Below, in pieces: positions 1-8,766 of a DNA stretch of 64,000 bases. How positions within the stretch are numbered: position 1 is the stretch's first letter; each line of letters opens with the position of its first letter. The translations under genes and the position numbers were made by a program. The notes beneath the pieces are model-generated. The model was not told where the DNA came from. It worked only from the letters and a program-made list of their open reading frames with translations, and ran no database searches. The DNA comes from Egbenema bharatensis (GTDB taxonomy: Bacteria > Cyanobacteriota > Cyanobacteriia > Elainellales > Elainellaceae). The stretch is taken from NCBI RefSeq assembly GCF_048077055.1, contig NZ_CP182236.1, forward strand, positions 2,542,001 to 2,606,000. Reading direction: 5' to 3'.

Positions 1-294
1 ATCGAAGCCTTTGGGGATACGCAGATGCAGACGGTGACGGTACTGGAACGAATCGACGGGATTCTGACCAGCCTCGGACTGACCATGAGTGATGTCGTCA
101 AGATGCAGGCTTTTCTGGTAGGTGATCCGGAGATGGGAGGAGTGATGGACTTTGCGGGCTTTATGGAGGGCTACACCCAGTTTTTTGGCACAGAAGAACA
201 GCCCAACTTACCCGCGCGATCGACCATGCAGGTGGCAGGTTTAGTTAACCCTGGCTGGCTGGTCGAAATTGAGGTCGTTGCGGTTCGGATGTAG
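1..294 (+). CDS. RidA/YjgF-family protein, C-terminal part (5' end outside window)
   Basis: The frame is open from base 1, so the gene begins upstream of the window. The visible residues show the RidA (YjgF/YER057c/UK114) ending: a stretch reading LTMSDVVKMQAFLVGD, then the LPARSTMQVAGL and VEIEVVAV segments that form the last strands of the chorismate-mutase-like fold. Family members hydrolyse reactive enamine/imine intermediates from amino acid metabolism or act on related small molecules. The part seen has an insertion (GVMDFAGFMEGYTQFFG) usual for the broader family rather than for RidA itself. No neighbour is seen on the 5' side. The family call is firm and the exact substrate unknown. 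Confidence 0.8.
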   Translation: MEAFGDTQMQTVTVLERIDGILTSLGLTMSDVVKMQAFLVGDPEMGGVMDFAGFMEGYTQFFGTEEQPNLPARSTMQVAGLVNPGWLVEIEVVAVRM

Positions 295-299
295 CCGTC

Positions 300-400
300 C
301 GGATATTAAACGTAGTAAACGTAGGGTGGGCACTGCCCACCACTCCAAGAGTCATGCCCACCACCCCAGGATTTATGCCCACCACCCCAGGATTCACCTA
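300..400. repeat. Short direct repeat of a CCCACCACCCCAGGATT-like unit
   Basis: Between the RidA-like gene and accD the spacer carries a GTGGGCACTGCCCAC palindrome followed by three imperfect copies of a unit reading ATGCCCACCACCCCAGG. The GGGTGGGCA core resembles the dispersed hairpin repeat seen at about 4.77, 8.15, 33.95 and 51.79 kb. Confidence 0.6.
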
Positions 401-1363
401 ATCCGGGCGCAGGGATTCCAGGGGCAGCGCATCAGGAACCCGCATAAACGGGGCAGAATCGACATGATGATGGGAGTCTGAAGGGGAAGAATGGTCGATC
501 GCCGGATAGGGCTGATGTAGGCGAATTAACTGCGCCAGCGTCTTCTTGAGCTGCGTTCGAGGCACAATTGCATCCACAAAACCGTGGGAGAGCAGGTATT
601 CAGAAGTTTGGAAATCATCTGGCAGCTTTTCGCGCAGGGTTTGTTCTACCACCCGCCGCCCGGCAAAGCCGATCGTCGCTTTCGGTTCCGCCAGAATAAT
701 ATCTCCCAGCATGGCAAAACTGGCGGTGACTCCCCCCGTCGTTGGATGGCTCAACACTGGAACGTAGAGCAGTCTTTCCTCTCGATGGCGTTCCAGCGCA
801 CCTGAAATTTTGGCCATCTGCATCAGACTGAGCATTCCTTCCTGCATTCTGGCTCCACCCGATGCACAGACAATCACCACGGCAATTCGTTCCCGCGTTC
901 CCTGCTCAATCATCCGGGTCAGCTTTTCCCCCACCACGGATCCCATACTGCCGCCCATAAACCGAAAGTCCATCACCCCTAGCGCAACTGGAGAGCCATC
1001 CAACTGTCCTAACCCGGTTTGTACCGCATCGGTTAAGCCGGTTCGCTCATGGATCTCCCGTACCCGATCGCTGTAGGACTTGCGATCGCGGAATTTCAGG
1101 GGATCCACTGGACGCAGGTCTTCATCCAACGGTTTCCAGGTTCCCGCATCAATCAACTGCTGAATCCGTTCATCGGCATAGACGCGCAGATGATGACCGC
1201 ATTCCAGGCAAACCATCTGGTTGGCGCGTAAATCTTTCGTGTAGGTCAGCACACCGCATTCGGGACACTTCGTCCATAGCCCATCGGCAATTTCGCGCTC
1301 CTGCCGTTCTTTGCTAATGGGTTCGGTTTTTCGGCGATTGGCAAACCAGTCAAATAAAGACAT
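398..1363 (-). CDS. accD: Acetyl-CoA carboxylase carboxyltransferase subunit beta
   Basis: AccD, with AccA, transfers the carboxyl group from carboxybiotin to acetyl-CoA to make malonyl-CoA, the first step of fatty acid synthesis, in the cytoplasm. The 321-residue protein starts MSLFDWFANRRK, typical for cyanobacteria. The N-terminal zinc ribbon is complete (Cys33, Cys36, Cys52, Cys55), followed by the crotonase-like core with the GGSMGSVVGEK and CASGGARMQEG segments that form the acetyl-CoA site. Length is usual for the family. The last 30 or so residues (after about 290) are His/Ser/Pro-rich and probably variable. The gene stands alone, convergent with the RidA-like gene. The ATG at 1363 fits the conserved N-terminus. 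Confidence 0.97.
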   Translation of the reverse strand: MSLFDWFANRRKTEPISKERQEREIADGLWTKCPECGVLTYTKDLRANQMVCLECGHHLRVYADERIQQLIDAGTWKPLDEDLRPVDPLKFRDRKSYSDRVREIHERTGLTDAVQTGLGQLDGSPVALGVMDFRFMGGSMGSVVGEKLTRMIEQGTRERIAVVIVCASGGARMQEGMLSLMQMAKISGALERHREERLLYVPVLSHPTTGGVTASFAMLGDIILAEPKATIGFAGRRVVEQTLREKLPDDFQTSEYLLSHGFVDAIVPRTQLKKTLAQLIRLHQPYPAIDHSSPSDSHHHVDSAPFMRVPDALPLESLRPD

Positions 1364-1611
1364 ATCGTGAACCGGGAATTAGTTTTAAGGAATCGTGAAA
1401 AGGAAAGATGTAAAGCGAATGCGAAACATAATAAATAGTCAGACACAAAGAAAAGCCCATTCTTCAGGCGATCGATCGTGCTCTGCTGATGTTGGAGTGG
1501 ATTAATTTAACGGCTTTTGGAACTCCCAGCCTTTAAGGCGTTCAGTACCATCAAAGTGGGATAAAAATGGCAAATTGAGTTGAAGTTGCACATCTGATTC
1601 AAACTTTGCTG

Positions 1612-1821
1612 CTAAAGGTTTTCTTCGATCGGACTCAATAGGAGCAACGCCGTCCATTGATCCTGAGGAGGAACCTGAACCGCAAGGGGGGAATCACAGC
1701 CAAAGTGAATAGCTGCCCCTTGGGCAACGACTCGAACTGGAATTTCATGAGCGATAAGCATTTGCTGCATAAACTCTGCTTCCCATCGAGTATCCGTTGT
1801 TTTGATAGTGATCCAAGTCAC
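1612..1821 (-). CDS. DUF2007-like small protein (putative signal-transducing protein)
   Basis: A 69-residue protein with a GTG start at 1821. The pattern ITIKTTDTRWEAEFMQQML followed by HEIPVRVV and a short strand with LAVQVPPQD matches the small DUF2007 / putative signal-transducing protein fold, related to PII-like ferredoxin-like domains. Such proteins begin with a beta strand, have a helix that starts near an Ala-Glu pair, and a second strand with a V-A-x-G motif. No operon partner: the next gene (ABC-2 permease) is on the other strand, about 220 bp away. The biochemical role of the family is not known. Confidence 0.6.
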   Translation of the reverse strand: MTWITIKTTDTRWEAEFMQQMLIAHEIPVRVVAQGAAIHFGCDSPLAVQVPPQDQWTALLLLSPIEENL

Positions 1822-2038
1822 AAGATGATTTTATCAGAGCTAAGAACCACGATCGGTTTCCCCGATCAACCGATCATAGCGCGTTTCATCCCCCCATTCT
1901 GGTTCCAGCTTTGTCCATTCTGCTGACTTCAAATTCTGCTGCTGCTGCTCAAGGTTACAAGAAGTGCCAAAATAGGGAGAAGGAAAAATTTCTTAACTTA
2001 CTTCATCTAGTCACTCTAGTTTAGACGGTGTAACCCCT

Positions 2039-2857
2039 GTGGCTTCTCAGTCCTCCCTTCAGTTGGGACAATCATTTAAAGGCTCGTTTCTCCGCGGCAT
2101 CCTGGCCGATAGTTTGACCGTATTTTGGGGCGACTGGCTGGATCTTCGGGTGCGGCTCCCGCAGGTTATTGCCTCTGGTCTGGTTTCCCCCCTGATCTAT
2201 ATCATCGGGTTTGGCTTAGGACTGGGCAGTGCCATGCAGATTGCTCCTCCCCTCGGAGATAACTATCTCCAATTCATCCTGCCGGGTATGGTGGCCCTGT
2301 CCTCCATGACCATCAGCTTCGGCGGCACAACCTTTTCTATCTGCGGTGAGCGACTCTATTCCAAGACCTTTGAGGAAATCCTCCTGTTACCCGTTCATCC
2401 CCTATCTTTATTTCTGGGTAAAATGCTGGCGGGTGTGGTGCGTGGCATGATGACATCGGGTTCTGTCCTGCTAGTCGCCCTGATTTTCACGCAAAACTTG
2501 AATTTCCTCCATCCTTTGTTCCTACTCCTGCTAGTCCTGAACTGTGCTGTGTTCTCTGGGTTAGGGGTAATTGCCGGTTTAAACGTGAAGTCCCTGGAAG
2601 GGGTTGGCTTGATCAATAACTTTTTGATTGTGCCCATGTCCTTTCTGGGAGCAACTTTCTTTGACCCCGCTACCCTGCCGATCGCCCTGAAAGCAATTGT
2701 GTATCTCCTGCCGCTTACCTACACCAGCATTGGTCTCAGGGCAGCCGTTTTCCAGCCCCTCTCTGAGTTTCCCTGGTACAGCTTTCCAATTTTATTGACA
2801 ATCGCCATTGTCCTGTCCGCGATCGGAGCTTATCAGTTTGCCCATCAGCAAGATTAA
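2039..2857 (+). CDS. ABC-2 type transporter permease
   Basis: A 272-residue integral membrane protein with about six hydrophobic segments, starting with GTG at 2039. The order fits ABC2_membrane (CcmB/NodJ/DrrB-like) permeases: a cytoplasmic N-terminus, a first membrane segment at SGLVSPLIYIIGFGLG, the conserved FEEILLLPVHPLSLFLGKML loop after segment 2, and a last pair of segments ending at residue 265. Such permeases pair with a separate ATPase to export drugs, polysaccharides or lipids. No ATPase gene lies in this window, so the partner is elsewhere. The lysS gene follows 117 bp downstream on the same strand after a low-complexity spacer. Substrate cannot be told from sequence. Confidence 0.85.
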   Translation: MASQSSLQLGQSFKGSFLRGILADSLTVFWGDWLDLRVRLPQVIASGLVSPLIYIIGFGLGLGSAMQIAPPLGDNYLQFILPGMVALSSMTISFGGTTFSICGERLYSKTFEEILLLPVHPLSLFLGKMLAGVVRGMMTSGSVLLVALIFTQNLNFLHPLFLLLLVLNCAVFSGLGVIAGLNVKSLEGVGLINNFLIVPMSFLGATFFDPATLPIALKAIVYLLPLTYTSIGLRAAVFQPLSEFPWYSFPILLTIAIVLSAIGAYQFAHQQD

Positions 2858-2909
2858 GGGAATGCTGCACTGAAGCGGTGGCCCTACCCACCCGACAATA
2901 TTTTTGCCT

Positions 2910-2965
2910 TTTCCCAATTATCGATTCCCGATTCCCGATTCCCGATTACTCATTACCCATTACCT
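2910..2965. repeat. Low-complexity spacer of CGATTCC/CATTACC heptamers
   Basis: Just upstream of lysS, heptamers reading CGATTCC are repeated about four times and then drift into CATTACC copies. This type of degenerate heptamer spacer is common in filamentous cyanobacteria. Similar tracts occur at 4.5, 4.9, 10.7, 22.55 and 43.45-43.58 kb. Confidence 0.6.
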
Positions 2966-2974
2966 CTCCCAGCC

Positions 2975-4498
2975 ATGTCTTCTGACGATCTCCGCGCGAC
3001 TCGCCTTGAAAAAGTAGCTCAACTGAAGGAGTTGGGCATGATTCCCTATGCCTATCGGTGGGATATCTCCCATCGAGCCGCCGATCTCCAGGAGAAATAT
3101 GCTGACCTCCCGAATGGAGAAGAAGTGGAGGTGGAAGTGTCGATCGCCGGTCGAATTCTGGCGCGGCGGGTGTTTGGTAAGCTAGCTTTCTTCACGCTAC
3201 AGGATGAAACCGGGACGATTCAGCTTTACCTGGATAAGAAAAAAATTGGGGAAAGCATGACGGAGGATGGGGAAGCCTTTAGCCACCTGAAACAGTTGAC
3301 TGATGTAGGGGATTTTCTGGGGGTAAAGGGCACGATCCGCCGTACGGACAAAGGGGAACTCTCGGTCAATGTCAGTCACTACAGCATTTTGACCAAATCC
3401 CTGCTGCCCCTCCCTGATAAATGGCACGGGTTGACGGATATTGAAAAACGCTACCGCCAACGCTATGTGGATTTGATCGTCAATCCAGAGGTGCGGAGTA
3501 CCTTCCGTAAGCGGGCGTTGATCACGGCAGCCATTCGCCGCTACCTGGATCAACAGGGCTTTATCGAAATTGAAACCCCTGTCCTGCAATCGGAAGCGGG
3601 AGGCGCGGAAGCTCGACCCTTCATCACCTATCACAACACGCTGGAGATGGAGCTTTACCTGCGGATTGCCACAGAGTTGCACCTGAAGCGGCTGATTGTC
3701 GGCGGGTTTGAGAAGGTGTTTGAACTGGGACGGATTTTCCGGAATGAAGGCGTTTCTACCCGGCACAACCCTGAATTTACGACGATCGAAATTTATCAGG
3801 CCTATGCCGACTACCACGACATGATGACCCTGACGGAGCATCTGATCACCTACGCGGCTGAGCAGGTGATCGGGACGTTGGAAATATCCTATCAGGGACA
3901 GACGGTGAATCTGACTCCCCCCTGGCGACGGGTCACGATGCACGATGTGATTCAGGAACAGACTGGGCTGGACTTTACCCAATTCAAAACGCTGGCAGAG
4001 GCAAAATCGGCCGCGAAAGCTGCTGGACTGAAGGACGTGGAGGACTGCGAGTCGATCGGCAAGCTATTGAATGAAGCCTTTGAGCAAAAGGTGGAACCCA
4101 CCCTGATTCAGCCCACCTTCATTCTGGACTATCCAGTCGAAATTTCTCCCCTCGCCAAACCCCACCGCAGCAAACCCGGGCTGGTGGAGCGATTTGAACT
4201 ATTCATCGTTGGCCGGGAAACCGCCAACAGTTTCTCTGAGTTAACCGATCCGATCGATCAGCGGGAACGGCTAGAAGTTCAAGCTGCTCGCAAAGCTGCC
4301 GGGGATCTGGAAGCGAACAGCGTCGATGAAGACTTCCTCACCGCGCTGGAATACGGCATGCCCCCCACTGGCGGCATGGGCATGGGAATCGATCGCCTGG
4401 TAATGCTGCTGTGCGACTGTGCCAGTATTCGGGATGCGATCGCGTTTCCGTTGTTGAAGCGGGAGGAGAAGAGTGAGGAGTTGAAGAGTGAGGAGTGA
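2975..4498 (+). CDS. lysS: Lysyl-tRNA synthetase (class II)
   Basis: LysS charges tRNA-Lys with lysine using ATP. The 507-residue protein has the N-terminal OB-fold anticodon-binding domain (about 55-165, with the VSIAGRILARRVFGKLAFF strand) and the class II catalytic core. Motif 2 is seen as FRNEGVSTRHNPEFT and motif 3 as GMGMGIDRLVMLL near the end. The core should end around the FPLLKRE stretch; the last ten or so residues (EKSEELKSEE) are encoded by a GAGTGAGGAGT-type tandem repeat that runs on into the spacer, so the natural stop seems to have been shifted by repeat growth. The ATG at 2975 fits the family N-terminus. Confidence 0.97.
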   Translation: MSSDDLRATRLEKVAQLKELGMIPYAYRWDISHRAADLQEKYADLPNGEEVEVEVSIAGRILARRVFGKLAFFTLQDETGTIQLYLDKKKIGESMTEDGEAFSHLKQLTDVGDFLGVKGTIRRTDKGELSVNVSHYSILTKSLLPLPDKWHGLTDIEKRYRQRYVDLIVNPEVRSTFRKRALITAAIRRYLDQQGFIEIETPVLQSEAGGAEARPFITYHNTLEMELYLRIATELHLKRLIVGGFEKVFELGRIFRNEGVSTRHNPEFTTIEIYQAYADYHDMMTLTEHLITYAAEQVIGTLEISYQGQTVNLTPPWRRVTMHDVIQEQTGLDFTQFKTLAEAKSAAKAAGLKDVEDCESIGKLLNEAFEQKVEPTLIQPTFILDYPVEISPLAKPHRSKPGLVERFELFIVGRETANSFSELTDPIDQRERLEVQAARKAAGDLEANSVDEDFLTALEYGMPPTGGMGMGIDRLVMLLCDCASIRDAIAFPLLKREEKSEELKSEE

Positions 4499-4545
4499 GG
4501 AGTGAGGAGTCAGGAGTGAGGAGTTAAGAAGTGAGGGGGTGGGCG
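4470..4545. repeat. GAGTGAGGAGT tandem low-complexity repeat overlapping the lysS 3' end
   Basis: Imperfect copies of GAGTGAGGAGT begin inside the last codons of lysS and continue about 45 bp past the stop. The repeat encodes the Glu/Lys/Ser-rich tail of the synthetase. Confidence 0.75.
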
Positions 4546-4740
4546 GTAGGCAAGATGCCTGCGCTACGGATTACCTGGATCAATTAGCTAGCTAATCAGT
4601 CCTACAGGCTTTGCCTGTGCTGCGCGAATAGCACTGAATCTTCAGTCCTCCTGATTTCGATCGGCTATAAGGGAATAAGGTAAAGGGTTAGTGAGCGGAT
4701 TGGAGATGAATGAGGGAATTTTAGTGAACTGAGGAAGTCC

Positions 4741-4835
4741 AATTGAATCATCTGAAGTTCTTGTGGGGTGGGCATCTTGCCCGCCCAGTCAAAAAGGCAG
4801 AACGATCGACAGGTTTTCAATTCACGATCCTTAAG
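4741..4835 (+). repeat. Dispersed repeat A, long form (hairpin GGGTGGGCATCTTGCCCGCCC)
   Basis: About 90 bp: an A/T-rich lead with TTGAATCATCTGAAGTTCTT, the palindromic core, a run of A's and a tail with TTCACGATCCT. A closely similar copy, including the flanks, lies at about 51728-51848. Inverted copies of the core lie near 8090-8165 and 33925-33985. Confidence 0.75.
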
Positions 4836-4880
4836 TTCGCTTAAAGGAGTCAATTTTACAAGTTCTATGGGCTTTACTGA

Positions 4881-4925
4881 TTCTCTCCTCTCTCCTCTCT
4901 CCTCTCTCCTCTCTCCTCTCTCTCT
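4881..4925. repeat. CTCTCCT heptamer tandem array
   Basis: About five head-to-tail copies of the heptamer CTCTCCT, ending 40 bp before the lipoprotein start codon. On the minus strand it reads as an AGGAGAG purine tract. Confidence 0.8.
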
Positions 4926-4964
4926 ACCCAACCTGCATCAACCGCTCGTTTCTAAGCATCCACC

Positions 4965-5648
4965 ATGATGAAACCCGTACTGCGTCTGATCTTCTTGCTG
5001 GTAGCGTCTACCCTGACCCTGTCCGCTTGTGCCAGAAGTGAAGAAACTACAAGTGCTGAGATTCCTGCACCGATTGCTGCTAGCCCGCGTTTCCCAACCG
5101 CCATTAATGCACTGCCGGAGAACCAGACTCCATCCACGCTGAACGCTACGTATCGTCAGCCGAATGGAGCGTTTGAAATTTCTTTTCCAGAAGGATATCA
5201 ATATCAACCAACGGAATCTGGGCTAATCTTTTACTCTGAGGATGAAGCGTTTCGAGGAGAAGTGGTGTTTGGGTCGGCTCAGGGGGAAACCTACACCAAT
5301 GAGCAATTGGAAGAGTTTTTGAAACAGGCGTATCGGGCGAATTTAAACTTGACGGAAGTTGACTGGCAGCAAACTGCGGTGCAGCCAGATGGTAGTGTCC
5401 GGATTGATTGGGTAGGAAAAGATCCAGGGGAAAATGTTCTGGATGCGGAAAGCTTTATTGAGCAACGGGGTGACACGATTTACATCCTGACGCTGTCTGG
5501 GATTAATGCATCCTACACGGATTATCTGGAAGATGCGCAGGCGATTGTCAATAGCTATCGGGTACAGCAAGAAGCAACACCAGAAGCGACTACCCAAACA
5601 CCGGCCAGTGCTGAAGCTGGAGAAGACAACGCGGACAGTGCCGAATAA
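4965..5648 (+). CDS. Putative lipoprotein, PsbP/DcrB-like
   Basis: A 227-residue protein with a clear lipoprotein signal: MMK at the start, a hydrophobic run from about 5 to 19, and the lipobox LSAC with the acylated Cys at 22. The mature part begins with a flexible Ser/Pro/Thr linker, then a globular stretch (about 65-200) with GAFEISFPEGYQ, followed by alternating strands and a long helix (NEQLEEFLKQAY). This looks like the PsbP/DcrB/MOG1 alpha/beta fold found in many cyanobacterial exported lipoproteins, but that assignment rests on pattern only. The last 30 residues are Ala/Glu-rich and unstructured. No operon; the convergent gene is a histidine kinase 61 bp away. Function unknown. Confidence 0.65.
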   Translation: MMKPVLRLIFLLVASTLTLSACARSEETTSAEIPAPIAASPRFPTAINALPENQTPSTLNATYRQPNGAFEISFPEGYQYQPTESGLIFYSEDEAFRGEVVFGSAQGETYTNEQLEEFLKQAYRANLNLTEVDWQQTAVQPDGSVRIDWVGKDPGENVLDAESFIEQRGDTIYILTLSGINASYTDYLEDAQAIVNSYRVQQEATPEATTQTPASAEAGEDNADSAE

Positions 5649-5709
5649 CCTGTCACCACTTTTGAACTTTTGGAAAAGCCAGGTGAGGGCTGTGAGGCTT
5701 CGCGTCTCG

Positions 5710-7884
5710 TCAAAACGCGACCCCGGCAATGTACTCCTCTCCGACTAAAGGAACGGCACTTTGTCGGGTCGGAATTTCAATGATGAATTTTGTTCCCTTG
5801 CCCGGAGTGGATTCGCACCAGAGCCGTCCATTATGTCGGTCTGTAACAATCTGGTAGCTGATGGACAGGCCCATTCCCGTGCCTTTGCCCACTGGTTTGG
5901 TGGTGAAGAAGGGATCAAAAATTTGCGATCGCACGGCTTCACTCATGCCAGTTCCATTATCTGAAATGTGGATAGCAATGCGGTTTCTCACCTTACCCGA
6001 CCAAATGCGAATCGTACTGGGTTCTGCCTTGATTTCCTCGATCGATCGCAATCGATCGCGCTCTTCCAGAGCATCAATGGCATTACTGAGCAGATTCATA
6101 AACACCTGATTCAGTTGCCCAGCATAGCATTCCACCAGGGGCAATATGCCGTACTCTTTGATGATTTGAATGGACGGGCGATCGCCTTTTGCCTTGAGTC
6201 GGTTCTGCAAAATGGTAATGGTGCTGTCGATGCCCTCATGGATATCAACATCTTTGACTTCCGATTCATCTAGTCGGGAAAAGTTTCGCAACGATTGCAC
6301 AATCTCCCGAATTCGGTCAGTGCCTATGAGCATGGACTGAAGTGCTTTTTCCAGGTCAGCCTCCAGAAACTTCAGGTCGATCGCTTCAATTTCTGCCTGA
6401 ATAGCTGGCGGTGGCTCAGGGAAATGTTTGTCATAGAGATGCACCAGATTCAGCAGATCCCGAGCGTAGGTGTCTACGTGGGAAACGTTACCGTGAATGA
6501 AGTTAACGGGATTATTAATTTCGTGCGCCACCCCCGCCACCAACTGCCCCAGGCTCGACATTTTTTCATTTTGGACAAGCTGTAGCTGGGACTGTTTCAG
6601 TTGCGTGAGGGTGGTTGATAGGGCTTCGGTTCGGTCTGCAACGCGCTGTTCCAACTCTTCAAAGGAGGTTTGCAACTGCTCTGCCATATGCTGAATCAGC
6701 AACTCTAAGATGTCCAGCTCATCTTTATTCTGGACGCTGAGGGCCAGCTGAGATTCCACCACAGTTGGGTCTATGTTCTGCAAATTCAACCGTTCGATGC
6801 GATCGATGTCCGTTTCAATCAAAGCATCGCACTGATCTAAAATTGGTCGCAGCCGCTGATTCAGCCGTCGGATAAAGAAACTGACTACCACTGCCAGAAT
6901 GCCACCTGCACCAATTGATGCACCGAACGCAATCAGCAGCACCGGTTGAAGAATCACCCACTGCGGTACAACTTCTAGCATGAGCCAGTGCGTTCCTTGC
7001 ACCCGTTGATAGGCCCAGTACATTCCATTGCTTTGAATCAGTCCCGATGGATCAGTGCTGATGTGGGGCGAAACGGCATTTAGTTGGGGAATATCTTGAT
7101 AGGTCGCCAGACTTTTTGCCTGTTGGGGATCAGGAGGATAGGCTAGCAAATTTCCCTGATCACTGATGATGGTCAGGTAACCACTGTCCTTAAACAGGGA
7201 TAAACTCATTTGCTGACTCAGGGCAGTGACACTAATATCCACTCCCATAAATCCCAGTAGTGGGTTGTCGTCGCTAGAGGATGACTTGCCATACATGGGA
7301 GCCACAAGACTGGTCATTGTAATGTCATTCCAGGCATAGGGTTCCAGCCAAACAGCCGATTGCGTTTCCACCGGAGTGTGGTAGTACGGTTTCTGAGTAT
7401 AGTCCTCCAGCTGAGCAATATCGACAAAGCGCGTGTCGGAATGGGGGGCAGGTAAAGGTTGCCCAACCTGATCAGGAGTATGTTGATCTAGAAAAAAGTA
7501 GGGATAGTACAGGGAACGATCGGGTGCGAGTTGAAAGGGAGCCTGTGCAGCCCCTGCGCCCAGTGCGATCGGCGGTCGGTTTTGATACAGTTCAAACATT
7601 GTCTCCCGGTAGGAATCTGCATCAATCGTCTTCGCCTCATGCAAGACTTCGATCGTTGTGACTGAATCAGACAGCAATTGTTCTACGCGGGAAAGCTGCC
7701 CCTCCACCAGGGCGGCTTGCGTCTCCAAATGGCTGACCATTTCAGCTCTGACCTGACTCTCCAAAACCTGGTAGAACAGGTAGGACATACTACTTAGCCC
7801 AAGCAATGCCCCACAGAGGACATACAAAAATAGCCGCGTTCCGATCGAGTTACGAACTGAAATCTGGATAGCCCCCAAGCTCAT
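5710..7884 (-). CDS. Sensor histidine kinase with extracytoplasmic Cache domain
   Basis: A 724-residue membrane sensor. Domain order: N-terminal membrane segment (about 16-39), a large periplasmic double-Cache sensor (about 45-305, with YYPYFFLDQ and GFMGVDISV strands), a second membrane segment (312-338), a helical linker and coiled coil (390-440), the phosphoacceptor helix with His454 in VAGVAHEINNPVNFIHGN, and the ATPase domain with N-box NLLSNAIDALEE, G1 DNGTGM and G2 GKGTGMGLSI. It should autophosphorylate on His454 in response to a small extracellular ligand. No response regulator is adjacent, so it is an orphan kinase. No receiver domain is fused. The ligand cannot be predicted; many Cache domains bind amino acids or organic acids. 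Confidence 0.9.
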   Translation of the reverse strand: MSLGAIQISVRNSIGTRLFLYVLCGALLGLSSMSYLFYQVLESQVRAEMVSHLETQAALVEGQLSRVEQLLSDSVTTIEVLHEAKTIDADSYRETMFELYQNRPPIALGAGAAQAPFQLAPDRSLYYPYFFLDQHTPDQVGQPLPAPHSDTRFVDIAQLEDYTQKPYYHTPVETQSAVWLEPYAWNDITMTSLVAPMYGKSSSSDDNPLLGFMGVDISVTALSQQMSLSLFKDSGYLTIISDQGNLLAYPPDPQQAKSLATYQDIPQLNAVSPHISTDPSGLIQSNGMYWAYQRVQGTHWLMLEVVPQWVILQPVLLIAFGASIGAGGILAVVVSFFIRRLNQRLRPILDQCDALIETDIDRIERLNLQNIDPTVVESQLALSVQNKDELDILELLIQHMAEQLQTSFEELEQRVADRTEALSTTLTQLKQSQLQLVQNEKMSSLGQLVAGVAHEINNPVNFIHGNVSHVDTYARDLLNLVHLYDKHFPEPPPAIQAEIEAIDLKFLEADLEKALQSMLIGTDRIREIVQSLRNFSRLDESEVKDVDIHEGIDSTITILQNRLKAKGDRPSIQIIKEYGILPLVECYAGQLNQVFMNLLSNAIDALEERDRLRSIEEIKAEPSTIRIWSGKVRNRIAIHISDNGTGMSEAVRSQIFDPFFTTKPVGKGTGMGLSISYQIVTDRHNGRLWCESTPGKGTKFIIEIPTRQSAVPLVGEEYIAGVAF

Positions 7885-8069
7885 ATATTACTTCTGATAG
7901 AGTTACATTCTTTAACACACTCCATCAGTATGCCCAGGCATCCAAACGAAGTAACGCCCACTCGATCGCAGAAGCAATGAAGAGCGGGCGTAATGAATGC
8001 GGTTTTGATGATTCAGGTTTGCCTGACTGAGTGGAAGAAAAAACTCGTCAAGGAGCATGGGTTCAATAA

Positions 8070-8165
8070 CCTGTTCTCTTTTCTGCTGCTTTAACTGGGC
8101 GGGCCAGACTTCGGCTTAAGCTCAGTCGAAACGCTGCCCACCCCACAAGAATCTCAGGTTATTAA
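8070..8165 (-). repeat. Dispersed repeat A, inverted and interrupted copy
   Basis: Read on the minus strand, the flanks match repeat A (TTCTTGTGGGGTGGGCA on one side, CCGCCCAGTTAAAGCAGCAG on the other), but the core is interrupted by about 30 bp containing CTTCGGCTTAAGCTCAGTCG. It sits just 3' of the VOC protein gene. Confidence 0.6.
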
Positions 8166-8175
8166 ATTTGCCTGC

Positions 8176-8766
8176 CTAATTTGAGATCTCGGCCATCTCA
8201 ATGACTCGCCCATCCAGATCTTTCACCAAGAAGTTGAGCGGATTATCTCGACGGATCTTGTACTTCACGCCGTAGGATTGCACCCGCAGCAGCAATTGCT
8301 CCAGGCAGTCATGGTCAAAGCAGACATGCCGCTGACGGTTTTTCGCACCCATGCTAGCGCCGGAAATCACGTGGAGCTGCGTATTTTTTCTCAACTGATA
8401 CCACAGCCCATCAGAATTGTTGTAGGTCGAACCGGAGCGCGTCAGGTTTGCAGTTGAAGCATAGAGCGGATCAACGCCAACAGCTCCCAGCGTTTGTTCA
8501 TAGTTGTAGTAGTAGTGGAGCGGTACATCCGCCACTGGCAAATCCAGCAAACCCTCGTAGAACTGCCGGGCTAATTCCAGATCCGTCACCATCACGGTGT
8601 AGACCTTAGGAGCACTGGTCAAAAACATCCACATGGCTCCTGCATAGGCAATCAGGAGGGCCACCATGATGCCTTGCGTAGACAAAAGGCTGTCCAGCGG
8701 CAGGGATGGCAAGAACGAGGCTAGGGTCTGAAACGCCAATGGGACAATATGAACTTCAGTTAACAT
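8176..8766 (-). CDS. VOC (glyoxalase-like) family protein with N-terminal membrane anchor
   Basis: A 196-residue protein. Residues about 30-50 form one membrane segment (GIMVALLIAYAGAMWMFL). The rest is a vicinal-oxygen-chelate fold: the first module has VYTVMVTDLELARQFYEGLL, the second ends with NPLNFLVKDLDGRVIEMAEI. The His (RQRHVCFDH) and Glu (VIEMAE) positions could bind metal. It lies divergent from zds with a 342-bp promoter region between them. A link to carotenoid metabolism is only inferred from position. Substrate is unknown; membrane anchoring is unusual for VOC enzymes. Confidence 0.75.
   Translation of the reverse strand: MLTEVHIVPLAFQTLASFLPSLPLDSLLSTQGIMVALLIAYAGAMWMFLTSAPKVYTVMVTDLELARQFYEGLLDLPVADVPLHYYYNYEQTLGAVGVDPLYASTANLTRSGSTYNNSDGLWYQLRKNTQLHVISGASMGAKNRQRHVCFDHDCLEQLLLRVQSYGVKYKIRRDNPLNFLVKDLDGRVIEMAEISN

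Larger units (their letters stand above)
4499..4964. other. 466-bp spacer made mostly of repeats
   Basis: No gene is supported here. It contains the GAGTGAGGAGT tract; a short hairpin repeat with GGCAAGATGCCTGCGCTACG at 4546-4572; a copy of the longer GGGTGGGCATCTTGCCCGCCC repeat at about 4741-4835; and a CTCTCCT heptamer array at 4881-4925, 40 bp before the lipoprotein start. Confidence 0.6.

Noticed and set aside
3197..3982. Long open frame on the strand opposite lysS
   Set aside because: It is a shadow of the strongly biased lysS coding sequence, with no family features of its own.
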